Shown here: positions 16,390-24,283 of the stretch, piece by piece | How the letters are laid out: each line of letters opens with the position of its first letter | How positions within the stretch are numbered: position 1 is the first letter of the stretch | Translations under genes and position numbers: made by a program | Notes under the pieces: model-generated | Seen by the model: only the letters and a program-made list of their open reading frames with translations | Told to the model about the DNA's origin: nothing | Database searches by the model: none | DNA from: Oligoflexus sp. | GTDB taxonomy: Bacteria; Bdellovibrionota_B; Oligoflexia; Oligoflexales; Oligoflexaceae | NCBI RefSeq assembly: GCF_035712445.1 | Contig: NZ_DASTAT010000061.1 | Coordinates: 36,864 to 100,863 of the forward strand | Reading direction: 5' to 3' | DNA length: 64,000 nucleotides

Positions 16390-17379
16390 TTGTCCGGCAA
16401 GAATAAAATATTGAAGCCTGGCGAACTACTGTTCAAAGTTGGTGAACAGTCCGATGGCATGTATCTGATCCGCAAGGGTCAGATCCTTGTCTACCTTGAC
16501 AAGGGTGGGACTGAAATTCCTTTGGCCACCATTGGTGCCGGCTCCATGCTGGGTGAGATGGCGCTCTTCGATAAAAAACCGCGCTCGGCCTCGGCCCGCG
16601 CTGTCGATGATGTGGAAGTCACCAAGATTTCCAACGATGAATTCAATAAGATCATGACCCAGATCCCGAAGTGGTTCGTCACGCTGATGTCGACCTTGTC
16701 CTCGCGCCTTCGCGACACCAACGAGCGCCTTCAGGACATCGAGGCCAAGTACAAGGGCAACCTGAATCCCATCGAAGAGATGATCAAGACCGTTCATGTT
16801 CTTCAGCTGCTCTACTACAAGATGGGCGTGAAGGAAGTGAAGAGCTGGGGCATCGAACGCGAGCCCGCGGAAAGGGAAGTCGCGCAGATTCTGAACAAGG
16901 ATAAAGCCAAGGTCACGCCGGTCATCGACGCGATCGTGTCGGGTGGGTTGGTTACCATCACCAAGAACTCCTATAAGAAAGATATGCTGACGATCCACAA
17001 CCGTGGTGATCTGGAGCGTTTCATTGATTTCTCGAGCCGCATTCGCAAGAAAAATACGGCGATGAAATTTTTGCCCCAGGAATTCGTCGATATCCTCGAT
17101 CTTCTCTGCCGCCAGGCGAAGGCCACGGCCTATGATACCTTTTCCATCGACCTTAAAAATCTGGAAGAGGAAGGCAAGAAAAAAGGCTTTGTCGTGGAAA
17201 AATGGACTGAAATCGCCATGATCCTGGAAGGCATCGACGATGCGATCGTCGTGGCCAAGGGCAAGGACATCAATTTCAAAGTCCAGAAAAAGACCGTCGA
17301 GATCGTACTGCAGCATGCCCGCATTCTCAGGGCCATCTCCCGCACCGAAGAGAAAAAGCAGAGCGGCAAGGCCGCCTGA
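16390..17379 (+). CDS. Cyclic-nucleotide-binding effector protein
   Basis: 329 residues starting at TTG 16390. A strong AGGAGA is 6 nt upstream and the next Met lies inside the binding domain, so the rare TTG start is well supported. Residues ~6-115 form a CNB domain, with [20 protein letters not shown] and the phosphate-binding cassette [15 protein letters not shown] (Gly, Glu and Arg in canonical places). After a long helix come two regions: ~125-205, wHTH-like with an [23 protein letters not shown] helix pair, and ~225-320, of no recognised family. It is therefore not a simple CRP. It is a likely sensor of the cyclic nucleotide made by the cyclases at 10374 and 41200, which is an inference from content, not linkage. 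Confidence 0.8.
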   Translation: MSGKNKILKPGELLFKVGEQSDGMYLIRKGQILVYLDKGGTEIPLATIGAGSMLGEMALFDKKPRSASARAVDDVEVTKISNDEFNKIMTQIPKWFVTLMSTLSSRLRDTNERLQDIEAKYKGNLNPIEEMIKTVHVLQLLYYKMGVKEVKSWGIEREPAEREVAQILNKDKAKVTPVIDAIVSGGLVTITKNSYKKDMLTIHNRGDLERFIDFSSRIRKKNTAMKFLPQEFVDILDLLCRQAKATAYDTFSIDLKNLEEEGKKKGFVVEKWTEIAMILEGIDDAIVVAKGKDINFKVQKKTVEIVLQHARILRAISRTEEKKQSGKAA

Positions 17380-17403
17380 ACCCTTGCCCGCTCTTTCACC
17401 GCT

Positions 17404-17486
17404 TGCTACCCTACGGCCTTCATCCACGGCAGAGGTGGCGACGTGCTGCCCTACGGCCTTCATCCACGGCAGAGGTGGCGACATGC
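17404..17486 (+). repeat. Tandem 40-bp direct duplication spanning the ribosome-binding site and start codon
   Basis: Bases 17409-17442 and 17449-17482 are identical, and similarity extends a few bases either side with single mismatches (period exactly 40). Each copy contains AGAGGTGGCGAC followed by a start codon: GTG at 17443 in copy 1 and ATG at 17483 in copy 2. The ATG begins the nucleoside transporter. The GTG is out of frame with it (40 is not a multiple of three). Confidence 0.9.
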
Positions 17487-18745
17487 AGCAATTTATTGGA
17501 ATTTTAGGCCTGCTCATCATTATCGGAATGTGCTGGGCGCTCTCGGAAAACAGATCCCGTATCGCCTGGCGCACTGTGGCCCTGGGCGTGGGCCTGCAAT
17601 TCATCTTTGCCTTCCTGCTGCTCGGAATTCCTGTGCTCGGCCTGCACAGCCCGGCTTACGCCATCTTTGAAGCAGCCAACAATGCCATCGTAGCGGTCGT
17701 GGGTTACTCCGATCAGGGCGCCAACTTCCTGTTTGGTGACCTCGGCAGCACCGATAAATACGGGTATATCTTCGCCTTCCGCGTTCTGCCGACCATCCTA
17801 TTTTTCTCGGCGCTGATGGGCGTACTCTATCACCTGGGCATCATGCAGCGAGTGGTTTACGGCATCGCCTGGGTCATGCATCGGACGCTGAAGGTCAGCG
17901 GCGCGGAAGCCCTCGCGGCGGCGGCCGAGATCTTTCTGGGTCAGACGGAATCCCCACTCATGATTCGCCCCTATATGAGCGGCCTGACCCGCTCCGAGCT
18001 CATGGCTTTGATGACCGGCGGTATGGCCACGGTTGCGGGCGCAGTCCTGGCCGCCTATGTCGGCATTCTTTCGCCGCTCATTCCCAACATTGCCGGTCAT
18101 CTTTTGGCGGCGAGTATCATGGCGGCACCGGCTGCGCTGGTCCTATCGAAACTCCTCGTGCCGGAGACGGAAATTCCAGAAACCATGGGCCGGGTGGAAC
18201 TTCACACGGAGAAGACGGCCGTGAATATCATCGATGCCGCCGCGCATGGCGCCAGCGAAGGAACCAAACTCGCGCTGAATGTCGGCGGCATGCTGATCGC
18301 GTTCGTCTCTCTCATGGCGCTTTTCAATGGCCTCTTCACCTGGTTCGGCTCGCTCCTCGGATTGGAACAGTGGCTCGGTCATCCCCTGACTTTGGACTGG
18401 CTCCTCGGCTGGATCTTCGCCCCACTCGCCTGGGTCATCGGTATCCCGGCTCATGAAGCCCTGGCGATGGGCCAGCTTCTAGGCAAAAAACTCGTGCTCA
18501 ATGAATTTGTCGCTTACCTGGACCTTGCAAAAATGGGCGAAGGCGTCTCCGACCGTTCCCGCGTGATCATCTCCTACGCGCTCTGCGGCTTTGCCAATTT
18601 CAGTTCGATTGCCATTCAGCTGGGAGGAACGGGAAGTCTTGTGCCCGAGCGTCGCCCGGATATCGCGCGTTATGGAATGAAGGCTTTGCTGGCGGGAACT
18701 CTGGCCACATGCATGACCGCTGCGATCGTGGGGCTTTTGATCTGA
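17483..18745 (+). CDS. Concentrative nucleoside transporter (CNT/NupC family)
   Basis: 420 residues from ATG 17483, preceded by AGAGGTGG; the open frame extends upstream to 17240 only because it overlaps the previous gene. The normal NupC length is about 400. Around ten TM segments are visible. CNT landmarks are [21 protein letters not shown], the motif [12 protein letters not shown] (nucleoside and cation site), [18 protein letters not shown] and the C-terminal [19 protein letters not shown]. The family imports nucleosides by H+ or Na+ symport. Its leader carries a duplicated translation-initiation region. A bidirectional terminator follows. Confidence 0.93.
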   Translation: MQQFIGILGLLIIIGMCWALSENRSRIAWRTVALGVGLQFIFAFLLLGIPVLGLHSPAYAIFEAANNAIVAVVGYSDQGANFLFGDLGSTDKYGYIFAFRVLPTILFFSALMGVLYHLGIMQRVVYGIAWVMHRTLKVSGAEALAAAAEIFLGQTESPLMIRPYMSGLTRSELMALMTGGMATVAGAVLAAYVGILSPLIPNIAGHLLAASIMAAPAALVLSKLLVPETEIPETMGRVELHTEKTAVNIIDAAAHGASEGTKLALNVGGMLIAFVSLMALFNGLFTWFGSLLGLEQWLGHPLTLDWLLGWIFAPLAWVIGIPAHEALAMGQLLGKKLVLNEFVAYLDLAKMGEGVSDRSRVIISYALCGFANFSSIAIQLGGTGSLVPERRPDIARYGMKALLAGTLATCMTAAIVGLLI

Positions 18746-18753
18746 TCGGATGG

Positions 18754-18790
18754 AAAAAGCCGACGGATAAGATCACACCGGCTTTTTTTT
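18754..18790. terminator. Bidirectional rho-independent terminator
   Basis: AAAAAGCCG (18754-18762) pairs with CGGCTTTTT (18779-18787), followed by more T on the plus strand; the minus strand likewise ends the stem in a U-run. It sits exactly between the convergent nucleoside transporter and serine protease genes, nine bases after the first stop and abutting the second. Confidence 0.8.
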
Positions 18791-19635
18791 CAGAATACGG
18801 TACCGGCCTTAAGCGCCTTTTTCAAAAGAGCCTGGCTGCTGGCGCTGCGAAGATTCACATACTGCGAAATATAAATATCCTGGCCATCTTCGGTCTGGCC
18901 GACGCCACCACCGGATGTCACACCCGCGAGGCGACCTTTGATGAAGAGGGGTCCACCCGAGTCACCCGAACCACTCAAAGCATAGCGGCCTGCTTCCACA
19001 TCACTCACCGCACCCGGCACGCCGATGAATTGAATCATTCCATCGTCGCTGACGTTGGCGACCTGGTTCACGCCCTTGCGTTTTTTACCAGCGCCCGATC
19101 CCGAGAGCTGACCCAAAGAGTCCACATAGTTTCTGTTGTTGCCATAACCCACGATGGTCAGTTCATCATCCACCTGAGGATCGACGACCGCGATCTGGCT
19201 GGTCGCTGGCGCGCTGTTTGCGGGGAATGTGATCACAGAAAGATCAAGCGGACCGACGCCATCATTGATGTCGTAGCTGGCGTCGCGATACCAACGCTGG
19301 GCTTTCGCCAGAGCGCGCATCTGCGGGCGACCTTTGACCATCTTCTGTTCAACCAGGTAAAGAGCAGGATTGCGCTCGCTGGTGCCCTCTACACAGTGGC
19401 CGGCCGACACAGCCTGGGAGTCGTTCACGAAAGTCGCCGTGCAGTTGGCCAGACCTTCCGGAGTTTGCGCTGCGATAAAGACCACCGACGGATAATCCGT
19501 CTCAGCAATTTCAATACCGTTGGTCACCTTAACAGCACTCGTCTCGGGTCCTGCCGATCCGCAGGCGATCATATGAAAGGCCAGCCCTGTCGCGGCGGCG
19601 AAGTGAAACCAGGTCTTGTGTGATGTGCGTGCCAT
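18790..19635 (-). CDS. Trypsin-like serine protease, putative lipoprotein
   Basis: 281 residues from ATG 19635, with GGGAG six nt upstream; longer starts at 19704 lack this. The signal peptide ends HMIAC, so Cys25 is a likely lipidation site. The S1 triad is complete: His80 in VSAGHC, Asp131 in PLDLSVI and Ser226 in GSGDSGGPL. The motif IEIAETDYPSVV at about residues 41-52 resembles an activation cleavage region, so it may be made as a zymogen (inference). It should act at the cell surface or in the periplasm. Its end is separated from the convergent transporter by a shared terminator. Confidence 0.9.
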   Translation of the reverse strand: MARTSHKTWFHFAAATGLAFHMIACGSAGPETSAVKVTNGIEIAETDYPSVVFIAAQTPEGLANCTATFVNDSQAVSAGHCVEGTSERNPALYLVEQKMVKGRPQMRALAKAQRWYRDASYDINDGVGPLDLSVITFPANSAPATSQIAVVDPQVDDELTIVGYGNNRNYVDSLGQLSGSGAGKKRKGVNQVANVSDDGMIQFIGVPGAVSDVEAGRYALSGSGDSGGPLFIKGRLAGVTSGGGVGQTEDGQDIYISQYVNLRSASSQALLKKALKAGTVF

Positions 19636-19989
19636 GCAAGCTCCCATTCCTGTGTGTTGTGCGGAACGGAATATAGCGGTCTGCTGACTGACTGGCCAGA
19701 ACAAATTTAATTTTTTTCAATATTCCAATAAAGTCCTGAAACCATTTATCAAACTGCTGTTTCAGGTCCACATGAAATCTCCTCAACCAACAGTTTTGAT
19801 CAGGCCTGGACCTCCAAATAATCGAATCCAATTAGGATCACAGCTGGGTACTTTGCAGCACAACCCGAGCCGCGAGGAAAGCCCCGCCAAAGCCAAAAAA
19901 CTCAAATGTTTCGCGAGCCCTTCCCTGGTGTTGGCCTTGCAAAGAAAAAATCGGCTGTCCAAGCCTCATGCACCTACGGGAGAGACCTC
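19636..19989. other. Divergent intergenic region with an inverted repeat
   Basis: 354 nt between the divergent protease gene and the exported-protein gene. No credible ORF is present. It is AT-rich at 19700-19735 and holds CCTGAAAC (19735-19742) and GTTTCAGG (19759-19766), a perfect 8-bp inverted repeat with a 16-nt spacer, plausible as an operator or a leader hairpin. TATATT around 19672 on the minus strand could be the protease -10, with no good -35. Confidence 0.4.
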
Positions 19990-20760
19990 ATGAGCTTCAA
20001 ACTTAGCACCTGGACCCTTGGCCTTCTTCTTTCCGCCCCTGCTCTTGCTCATTCCGGATCCCAGCACATAGATCTGCCGAACTGCGGCGGTCACGCCATG
20101 GTTTATCGCAACGAGCGTCAGACCATCATCAAAATCGAAGACGTAACCGACTGCAGCAACGTATCCGTCAATGGCCAGCGCATCAAAATGCAAAATCTCA
20201 ACGATCGTTACTCCTATGTCTATACCTGGCAGCCCACGTTTTACCGTGAGCAGCTGACGCTCCGTGTTCATTCCAATACCTCGCGCACCGAAGATCATGT
20301 TCAGCTGCAGGCGGACGAGAATCATGCCGGAAAAAAAAGGCCGCGCTGGGAACGTCCAAGCTGGAAGCCAACGTATCCCGCACCGTCTCCCGTCGTGACC
20401 GTTCGTGAAGACGATCTGATCTACCTGGATGAGGCGCGCAATACCGCACTTCTCCCGTCCTGCGGTGGACGCGTGCGGGTGGACATCGAACAGCAAAAGC
20501 TGATCGTGCGACTGGAAGGAGCCAACACCTGCGATCGCGTGCGCCTGACCGTTTTCAATCAGCAGCCCCTGGTGATAGAAAGCGTGCGCCGGCTGGATCG
20601 CAACTGCGAAGTCTGGACTTTCCGTTTGCCTGAGCGCGCGGTTCGTCCCGGGCGCAACAGCCTGACCCTCGCCATTGAGAATCGTTATCGGGAACGCGCG
20701 GACTATGTGCGCTATTACTTTTCAGATCAGCGCTGGTTCTTTGCAAGCGGTGGCCGCTAA
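19990..20760 (+). CDS. Exported protein with two copies of a Cys-paired beta domain
   Basis: 256 residues from ATG 19990 (GGGAGAG upstream). Signal peptide 1-20 ends ALA-H. Two related halves are visible. Residues ~29-105 begin LPNCGGHAMVY and residues ~155-250 begin LPSCGGRVRVD. In each, the second Cys is exactly 23 residues after the first (Cys32/Cys55 and Cys158/Cys181), followed by a V-x-V-N-x-Q type turn. A basic Pro/Trp linker (about 114-135) joins them. The pattern suggests two small disulfide-stabilised beta folds in the periplasm or secreted. No known family recognised and no enzymatic motif seen. It stands alone between the divergent protease and the LOG gene. Confidence 0.8.
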   Translation: MSFKLSTWTLGLLLSAPALAHSGSQHIDLPNCGGHAMVYRNERQTIIKIEDVTDCSNVSVNGQRIKMQNLNDRYSYVYTWQPTFYREQLTLRVHSNTSRTEDHVQLQADENHAGKKRPRWERPSWKPTYPAPSPVVTVREDDLIYLDEARNTALLPSCGGRVRVDIEQQKLIVRLEGANTCDRVRLTVFNQQPLVIESVRRLDRNCEVWTFRLPERAVRPGRNSLTLAIENRYRERADYVRYYFSDQRWFFASGGR

Positions 20761-20931
20761 GCCCCTGCGCAATTGACTTACGCGACCCTCATCAACACAA
20801 AAAACTAGCCGTCAAACCGGAAAAGCTCTTGGCATAAGCCCTTCATGGTTGAATACTGGCCCTATAGGGGAACAGGCCCGCCCTCGATCGTGTGGGCGGC
20901 GCAACACTGAAATTTGCTAAGAGAAGTCACC

Positions 20932-21696
20932 ATGTTCAAATCAAATTGGAAATTTTTACTGCTCGCAGCGCTGGTGAATCCAGGCTGCGCAACCCTGGTC
21001 ATTCGCCTTGCACCATCGGACTGCGCCGTCGTCAATGAGGCCGTACCGGACGGCCAAATACCTGACCCGGCGGCCATTGCGAAGGATGCGTTCTGCGCCA
21101 AACAGCTGATGGACCGTCATGCTCCCCAGGGGGCTGTCTCCATTTTCGGCAGCGCACGCACACCGGAAGATCACGAAGCCTACAAAGTCACCCGCGAATT
21201 CGCTTTCAAATGGACGCAAAAACATGGCGCTGAATTCCCTGTGATGACCGGCGGAGGCCGCGGCATCATGGAAGCCGGCAATCGGGGGGCCGCGGATGCC
21301 AAGGGCAAGAGCCTCAGCATCGGCACCTGGTTCACGGGTGGTTTGGAACGGCCGAACACCTACACAACGCACGGATACATGGCAGCAAGCTTCTCCCAGC
21401 GGGAAACGGATCTTATAGATTACGCGGCCGCTGTCGTCATCGCCCCCGGCGGTTTCGGAACCGAGTGGGAGATTTTTGAATCGCTGTCGAAGATTCAAAC
21501 GAAAAAGAAAAAGACCGTGCCTGTAGTCTTCCTGGGTGGCAGGAAAACCTGGTCCACCTTTCTGCGCCGGGTGGAGGACATGAAAGCCCTCGGTACGATC
21601 AGCGCGGAAGACGATAAGCTCTTCTATATCGCCGAGACCACCGACGCCGCTGTCCTGCACATCGAAAAAGCGCTGAAGTCCAGCCAAGGCCGATGA
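20932..21696 (+). CDS. LOG-family (nucleotide phosphoribohydrolase-like) protein with an export signal
   Basis: 254 residues from ATG 20932 (AGAGAAG upstream). The N-terminus MFKSNWKFLLLAALVNPGC is a signal peptide with a loose lipobox (Cys19). The LOG/TIGR00730 Rossmann domain covers ~60-250, with VSIFGSARTPEDHE, the motif MTGGGRGIMEAGNRGA and the signature APGGFGTEWEIFESL (PGGxGTxxE). LOG enzymes cleave cytokinin or purine nucleoside 5'-monophosphates to the base plus ribose 5-phosphate, normally in the cytosol, so an exported copy is odd. It lies 27 nt upstream of an organophosphate antiporter on the same strand, which suggests a shared role. Activity is not demonstrated by the sequence alone. 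Confidence 0.82.
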   Translation: MFKSNWKFLLLAALVNPGCATLVIRLAPSDCAVVNEAVPDGQIPDPAAIAKDAFCAKQLMDRHAPQGAVSIFGSARTPEDHEAYKVTREFAFKWTQKHGAEFPVMTGGGRGIMEAGNRGAADAKGKSLSIGTWFTGGLERPNTYTTHGYMAASFSQRETDLIDYAAAVVIAPGGFGTEWEIFESLSKIQTKKKKTVPVVFLGGRKTWSTFLRRVEDMKALGTISAEDDKLFYIAETTDAAVLHIEKALKSSQGR

Positions 21697-21723
21697 GCCG
21701 AGGCATCAAGGGGGAACAGGATC

Positions 21724-23040
21724 ATGGGCCAAACAGAAAACATCACGGCGGTCACCGATAAGGCCACGATAGATGCGCAGTACCGTTACTGGCGCGTGCG
21801 GGTGATGTATGGAATGATGGGCGGCTATGCCCTCTATTATTTCGTGCGGAAGAATATTTCGATCGCCAGCAAGGCCATCACTGACGAATTTCAATTTTCC
21901 AATACTGAATGGGGCGTCGTGCTGAGCGTCGCGACCATCGTCTACGCCTTTTCCAAATTTTTCAGCGGGGTCCTCGCCGACCGCATGAATCCCAAGTACA
22001 TGATGAGCATTGGTCTTCTGGCTTCGGCCGTGATCAACCTCTTCTTTGGATTCGGCAGCAGCCTGACCTTCTTCATCGTCTTCTGGGCCATCAATAACCT
22101 TTTCCAAGGGGCCGGCATGCCGCCCTGTTCCAAGCTTCTGACGAGCTGGTTTGCGCCCAAGGAAATCGGTTCGGCCTGGGGCATTTGGAATGCCTCCCAT
22201 CAGATCGGTGGCGCTGTGATCGTGGTGTGGGCGGGCTACCTCGTCGCGCATGATGGCTGGCGCGCCGCGTTCTGGATTCCCGGCGCTCTTTGCGTGGTCG
22301 GAGCCTTCTGGCTTTTCAACCGACTCACCGATTCCCCCGAATCCATGGGCCTGCCGCCTGTGGAAGTTTACAAGGGCGAAGTCACGACGCCCGCGCCGAA
22401 GGACGATACTCCCTTCGCCGAGATCTTTAAAAAATACATCCTCTATAACAAGTGGGTGTGGGTCGTCAGCATTGCCAACTTCTTCGTCTATATCGTGCGC
22501 ATCGGCATCATGGACTGGGCGCCCAAGTATCTGCAGGAAGCCAAGGGCTTTGATATCAAACAGGCGAGCTACGCGCTGTCCGGTTTTGAAATCGCGGGCA
22601 TCTTCGGCGCTTTTGCCTCGGGCTGGATTTCCGACAAGATCTTCAAGGGTCGTCGCGGTCCCGTCTCGGTTTTCTTCATGCTGCTTCTGATCGTGGGCGT
22701 GGGCATACTCTTTTATGTGCCGTCCGGTCAGCTGGGTATGATGTCGGTGATCTTCGCCGCGCTGGGCTTTTTGGTCTATGGGCCGCAGCTGCTCGTGGCC
22801 GTGGCCGCAGCCGACTTCGCCACCAAGCAGGCGGCGTCCAGCGCTGTGGGTCTCACGGGGCTGCTTGGTTATATGGGAGCTTCTGTCTGCGGTGTCACCA
22901 CCGGAGTTCTGGTGGATCGCTTCGGTTGGAATGCGGCGATACTCTTTTATCTGGCTTCGGCTATCCTGGGCTGCCTGCTCCTGGCCTTGACCTGGTTCAA
23001 GAGCGCCCACAACGCCACGCCGGATTCAGTGCATCACTAA
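21724..23040 (+). CDS. Organophosphate:phosphate antiporter family MFS transporter (GlpT/UhpT-like)
   Basis: 438 residues with 12 predicted TM helices, typical of the OPA family. The early signature YFVRKNISIASKAI (TM1) is followed by SKFFSGVLADRMNPKY (MFS loop 2-3), GAGMPPCSKLLTSWF and GWISDKIFKGRRGPVS (repeat loop 8-9). OPA members exchange glycerol 3-phosphate, hexose 6-phosphates or similar sugar phosphates for inorganic phosphate; UhpC relatives are sensors. The substrate cannot be fixed here, but the preceding exported LOG protein would release ribose 5-phosphate. AAGGGGGA precedes the ATG. The 3' end overlaps the convergent kinase-like gene by 15 nt. Confidence 0.92.
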   Translation: MGQTENITAVTDKATIDAQYRYWRVRVMYGMMGGYALYYFVRKNISIASKAITDEFQFSNTEWGVVLSVATIVYAFSKFFSGVLADRMNPKYMMSIGLLASAVINLFFGFGSSLTFFIVFWAINNLFQGAGMPPCSKLLTSWFAPKEIGSAWGIWNASHQIGGAVIVVWAGYLVAHDGWRAAFWIPGALCVVGAFWLFNRLTDSPESMGLPPVEVYKGEVTTPAPKDDTPFAEIFKKYILYNKWVWVVSIANFFVYIVRIGIMDWAPKYLQEAKGFDIKQASYALSGFEIAGIFGAFASGWISDKIFKGRRGPVSVFFMLLLIVGVGILFYVPSGQLGMMSVIFAALGFLVYGPQLLVAVAAADFATKQAASSAVGLTGLLGYMGASVCGVTTGVLVDRFGWNAAILFYLASAILGCLLLALTWFKSAHNATPDSVHH

Positions 23041-24111
23041 ACCTGCCGTTTCAAGGCCCGGAACGGGCCTTTTGAAACCGGTCGGCAGCGCCTTCATCTC
23101 GATCAGTTTCAGGATGAGTTTGATCAGGCCCGTCATCGACTCACACTGAAGGAAGGCGCGATTTTCATAATAGTCCGCCAGCTGAGTCCGAAGCGCGATG
23201 ATATTCTCATGCGGCGCCAGCGTGCTGCCTTCCAGCGCATTGAAGAGTCCTTCCAAACGCAGGATCTCCGAGCGGGTTCGGCGGAAAAACTGCGCCCGCT
23301 CCTCCTGCTGATACTGATGCACGGATTCAATCGACAGGTGATCGAGCACGAGCTTCACATAGGGGAAGTTCTGTTTGAAAAATTGCGGCAGGTAGACCTT
23401 CAGCGAGGGTTCGAAGCACTGCTGGTCAAAGTCGATCGAGCGGATACGGAAATAATTCTGTTCAAAGTCCATGGTCACGTCGATCACGAAGTTGGCGGCG
23501 TGCATGTCCCCCAAGAGGCGCAGGACGCAACGCTCATTGAACTTCACGAATTCCTTGGCGAGGCGCACGCGGCTCGTATCATCCTGATCCAGTTTCTTCT
23601 GCAGGAACACATCACCCGGAATCCCGTAGATGTGCTCCTCGACCAGCGTGTCACCGGAATAAAGGTAGGAAATGCGGTTGGGCGAAAGCAGGTGCTCCAG
23701 CTCCAGGCCGAAGATCCGGGACATGTCGGCTTTTTTGAGATAAAAATAATCGAAGTTATCATTCAATCGGTTGATCACCCGCACCCGGAAAGGGGAGGTG
23801 TTCGCGTAAAGGCAGAGGTCGATGCGATCGACTTCCAGATGCCGCACGTGAAGGCCTGAGCCTCCGGCTCGCAGATGCGAGTAAATCTCCAGCAGCGCGT
23901 CGTGCAAAGGTCGCCTGACCGCGGGTGCGTAGCAGAGCGTGGACCAATAGGTATCCTGTCCTTGGGCATCATAGAGCGGCAGGGCCTCCACGTAGTCATG
24001 AAGTTCGTCGTAACAGATCGGGAGCTTGATTCCGCGATCATGTTGGCGAAGGTAGCGAGAAAATGGCAATGTGACTGAGTAGCTCAGCTTACGTTTCTCG
24101 ATCAACTTCAT
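23026..24111 (-). CDS. Orphan protein with a protein-kinase/aminoglycoside-phosphotransferase-like active site
   Basis: 361 residues from ATG 24111 (GAGGTG upstream; the frame is open to 24216). The C-lobe-like segment reads LRLLGDMHAANFVID (Asp202, His204, Asn207 in catalytic-loop order) and, about 20 residues on, IRSIDFDQQ (Asp227/Asp229 as metal ligand). N-terminal to it, FYLKKADMSRIFGLELEHLL offers a Lys and a Glu where the kinase beta3/alphaC pair would lie, followed by a hinge-like VEEHIYGIPG. This is the order of small-molecule and Fam20/HipA-like kinases, but no standard family is obvious. The substrate is unknown. It is divergent from the Hpt-REC gene (172 nt apart), which may hint at a signalling role. 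Confidence 0.5.
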   Translation of the reverse strand: MKLIEKRKLSYSVTLPFSRYLRQHDRGIKLPICYDELHDYVEALPLYDAQGQDTYWSTLCYAPAVRRPLHDALLEIYSHLRAGGSGLHVRHLEVDRIDLCLYANTSPFRVRVINRLNDNFDYFYLKKADMSRIFGLELEHLLSPNRISYLYSGDTLVEEHIYGIPGDVFLQKKLDQDDTSRVRLAKEFVKFNERCVLRLLGDMHAANFVIDVTMDFEQNYFRIRSIDFDQQCFEPSLKVYLPQFFKQNFPYVKLVLDHLSIESVHQYQQEERAQFFRRTRSEILRLEGLFNALEGSTLAPHENIIALRTQLADYYENRAFLQCESMTGLIKLILKLIEMKALPTGFKRPVPGLETAGLVMH

Positions 24112-24283
24112 GGACACCTCGAAATACGTAGTCTCCAGACGCATCTGCGCAGGAAAGTCAGCATTTGTCAAGTCCGATGCCTCGTTCCGGGGCGCCCTGC
24201 CGCTCTCTGGATTCAAAATTGTGATTTAGGTGAAAATCTGGGAAAATCAGACTCGCACTCTAGATCAAACGGAGAACCACGGA

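Noticed and set aside
17443-17670. 75-codon frame from the GTG in the first repeat copy
   Set aside because: No hydrophobic or domain pattern; it overlaps the transporter out of frame. At most a decoy initiation site.
18709-19623. 304-codon plus-strand frame
   Set aside because: Antisense to the trypsin-like protease with its full triad, and it crosses the bidirectional terminator.
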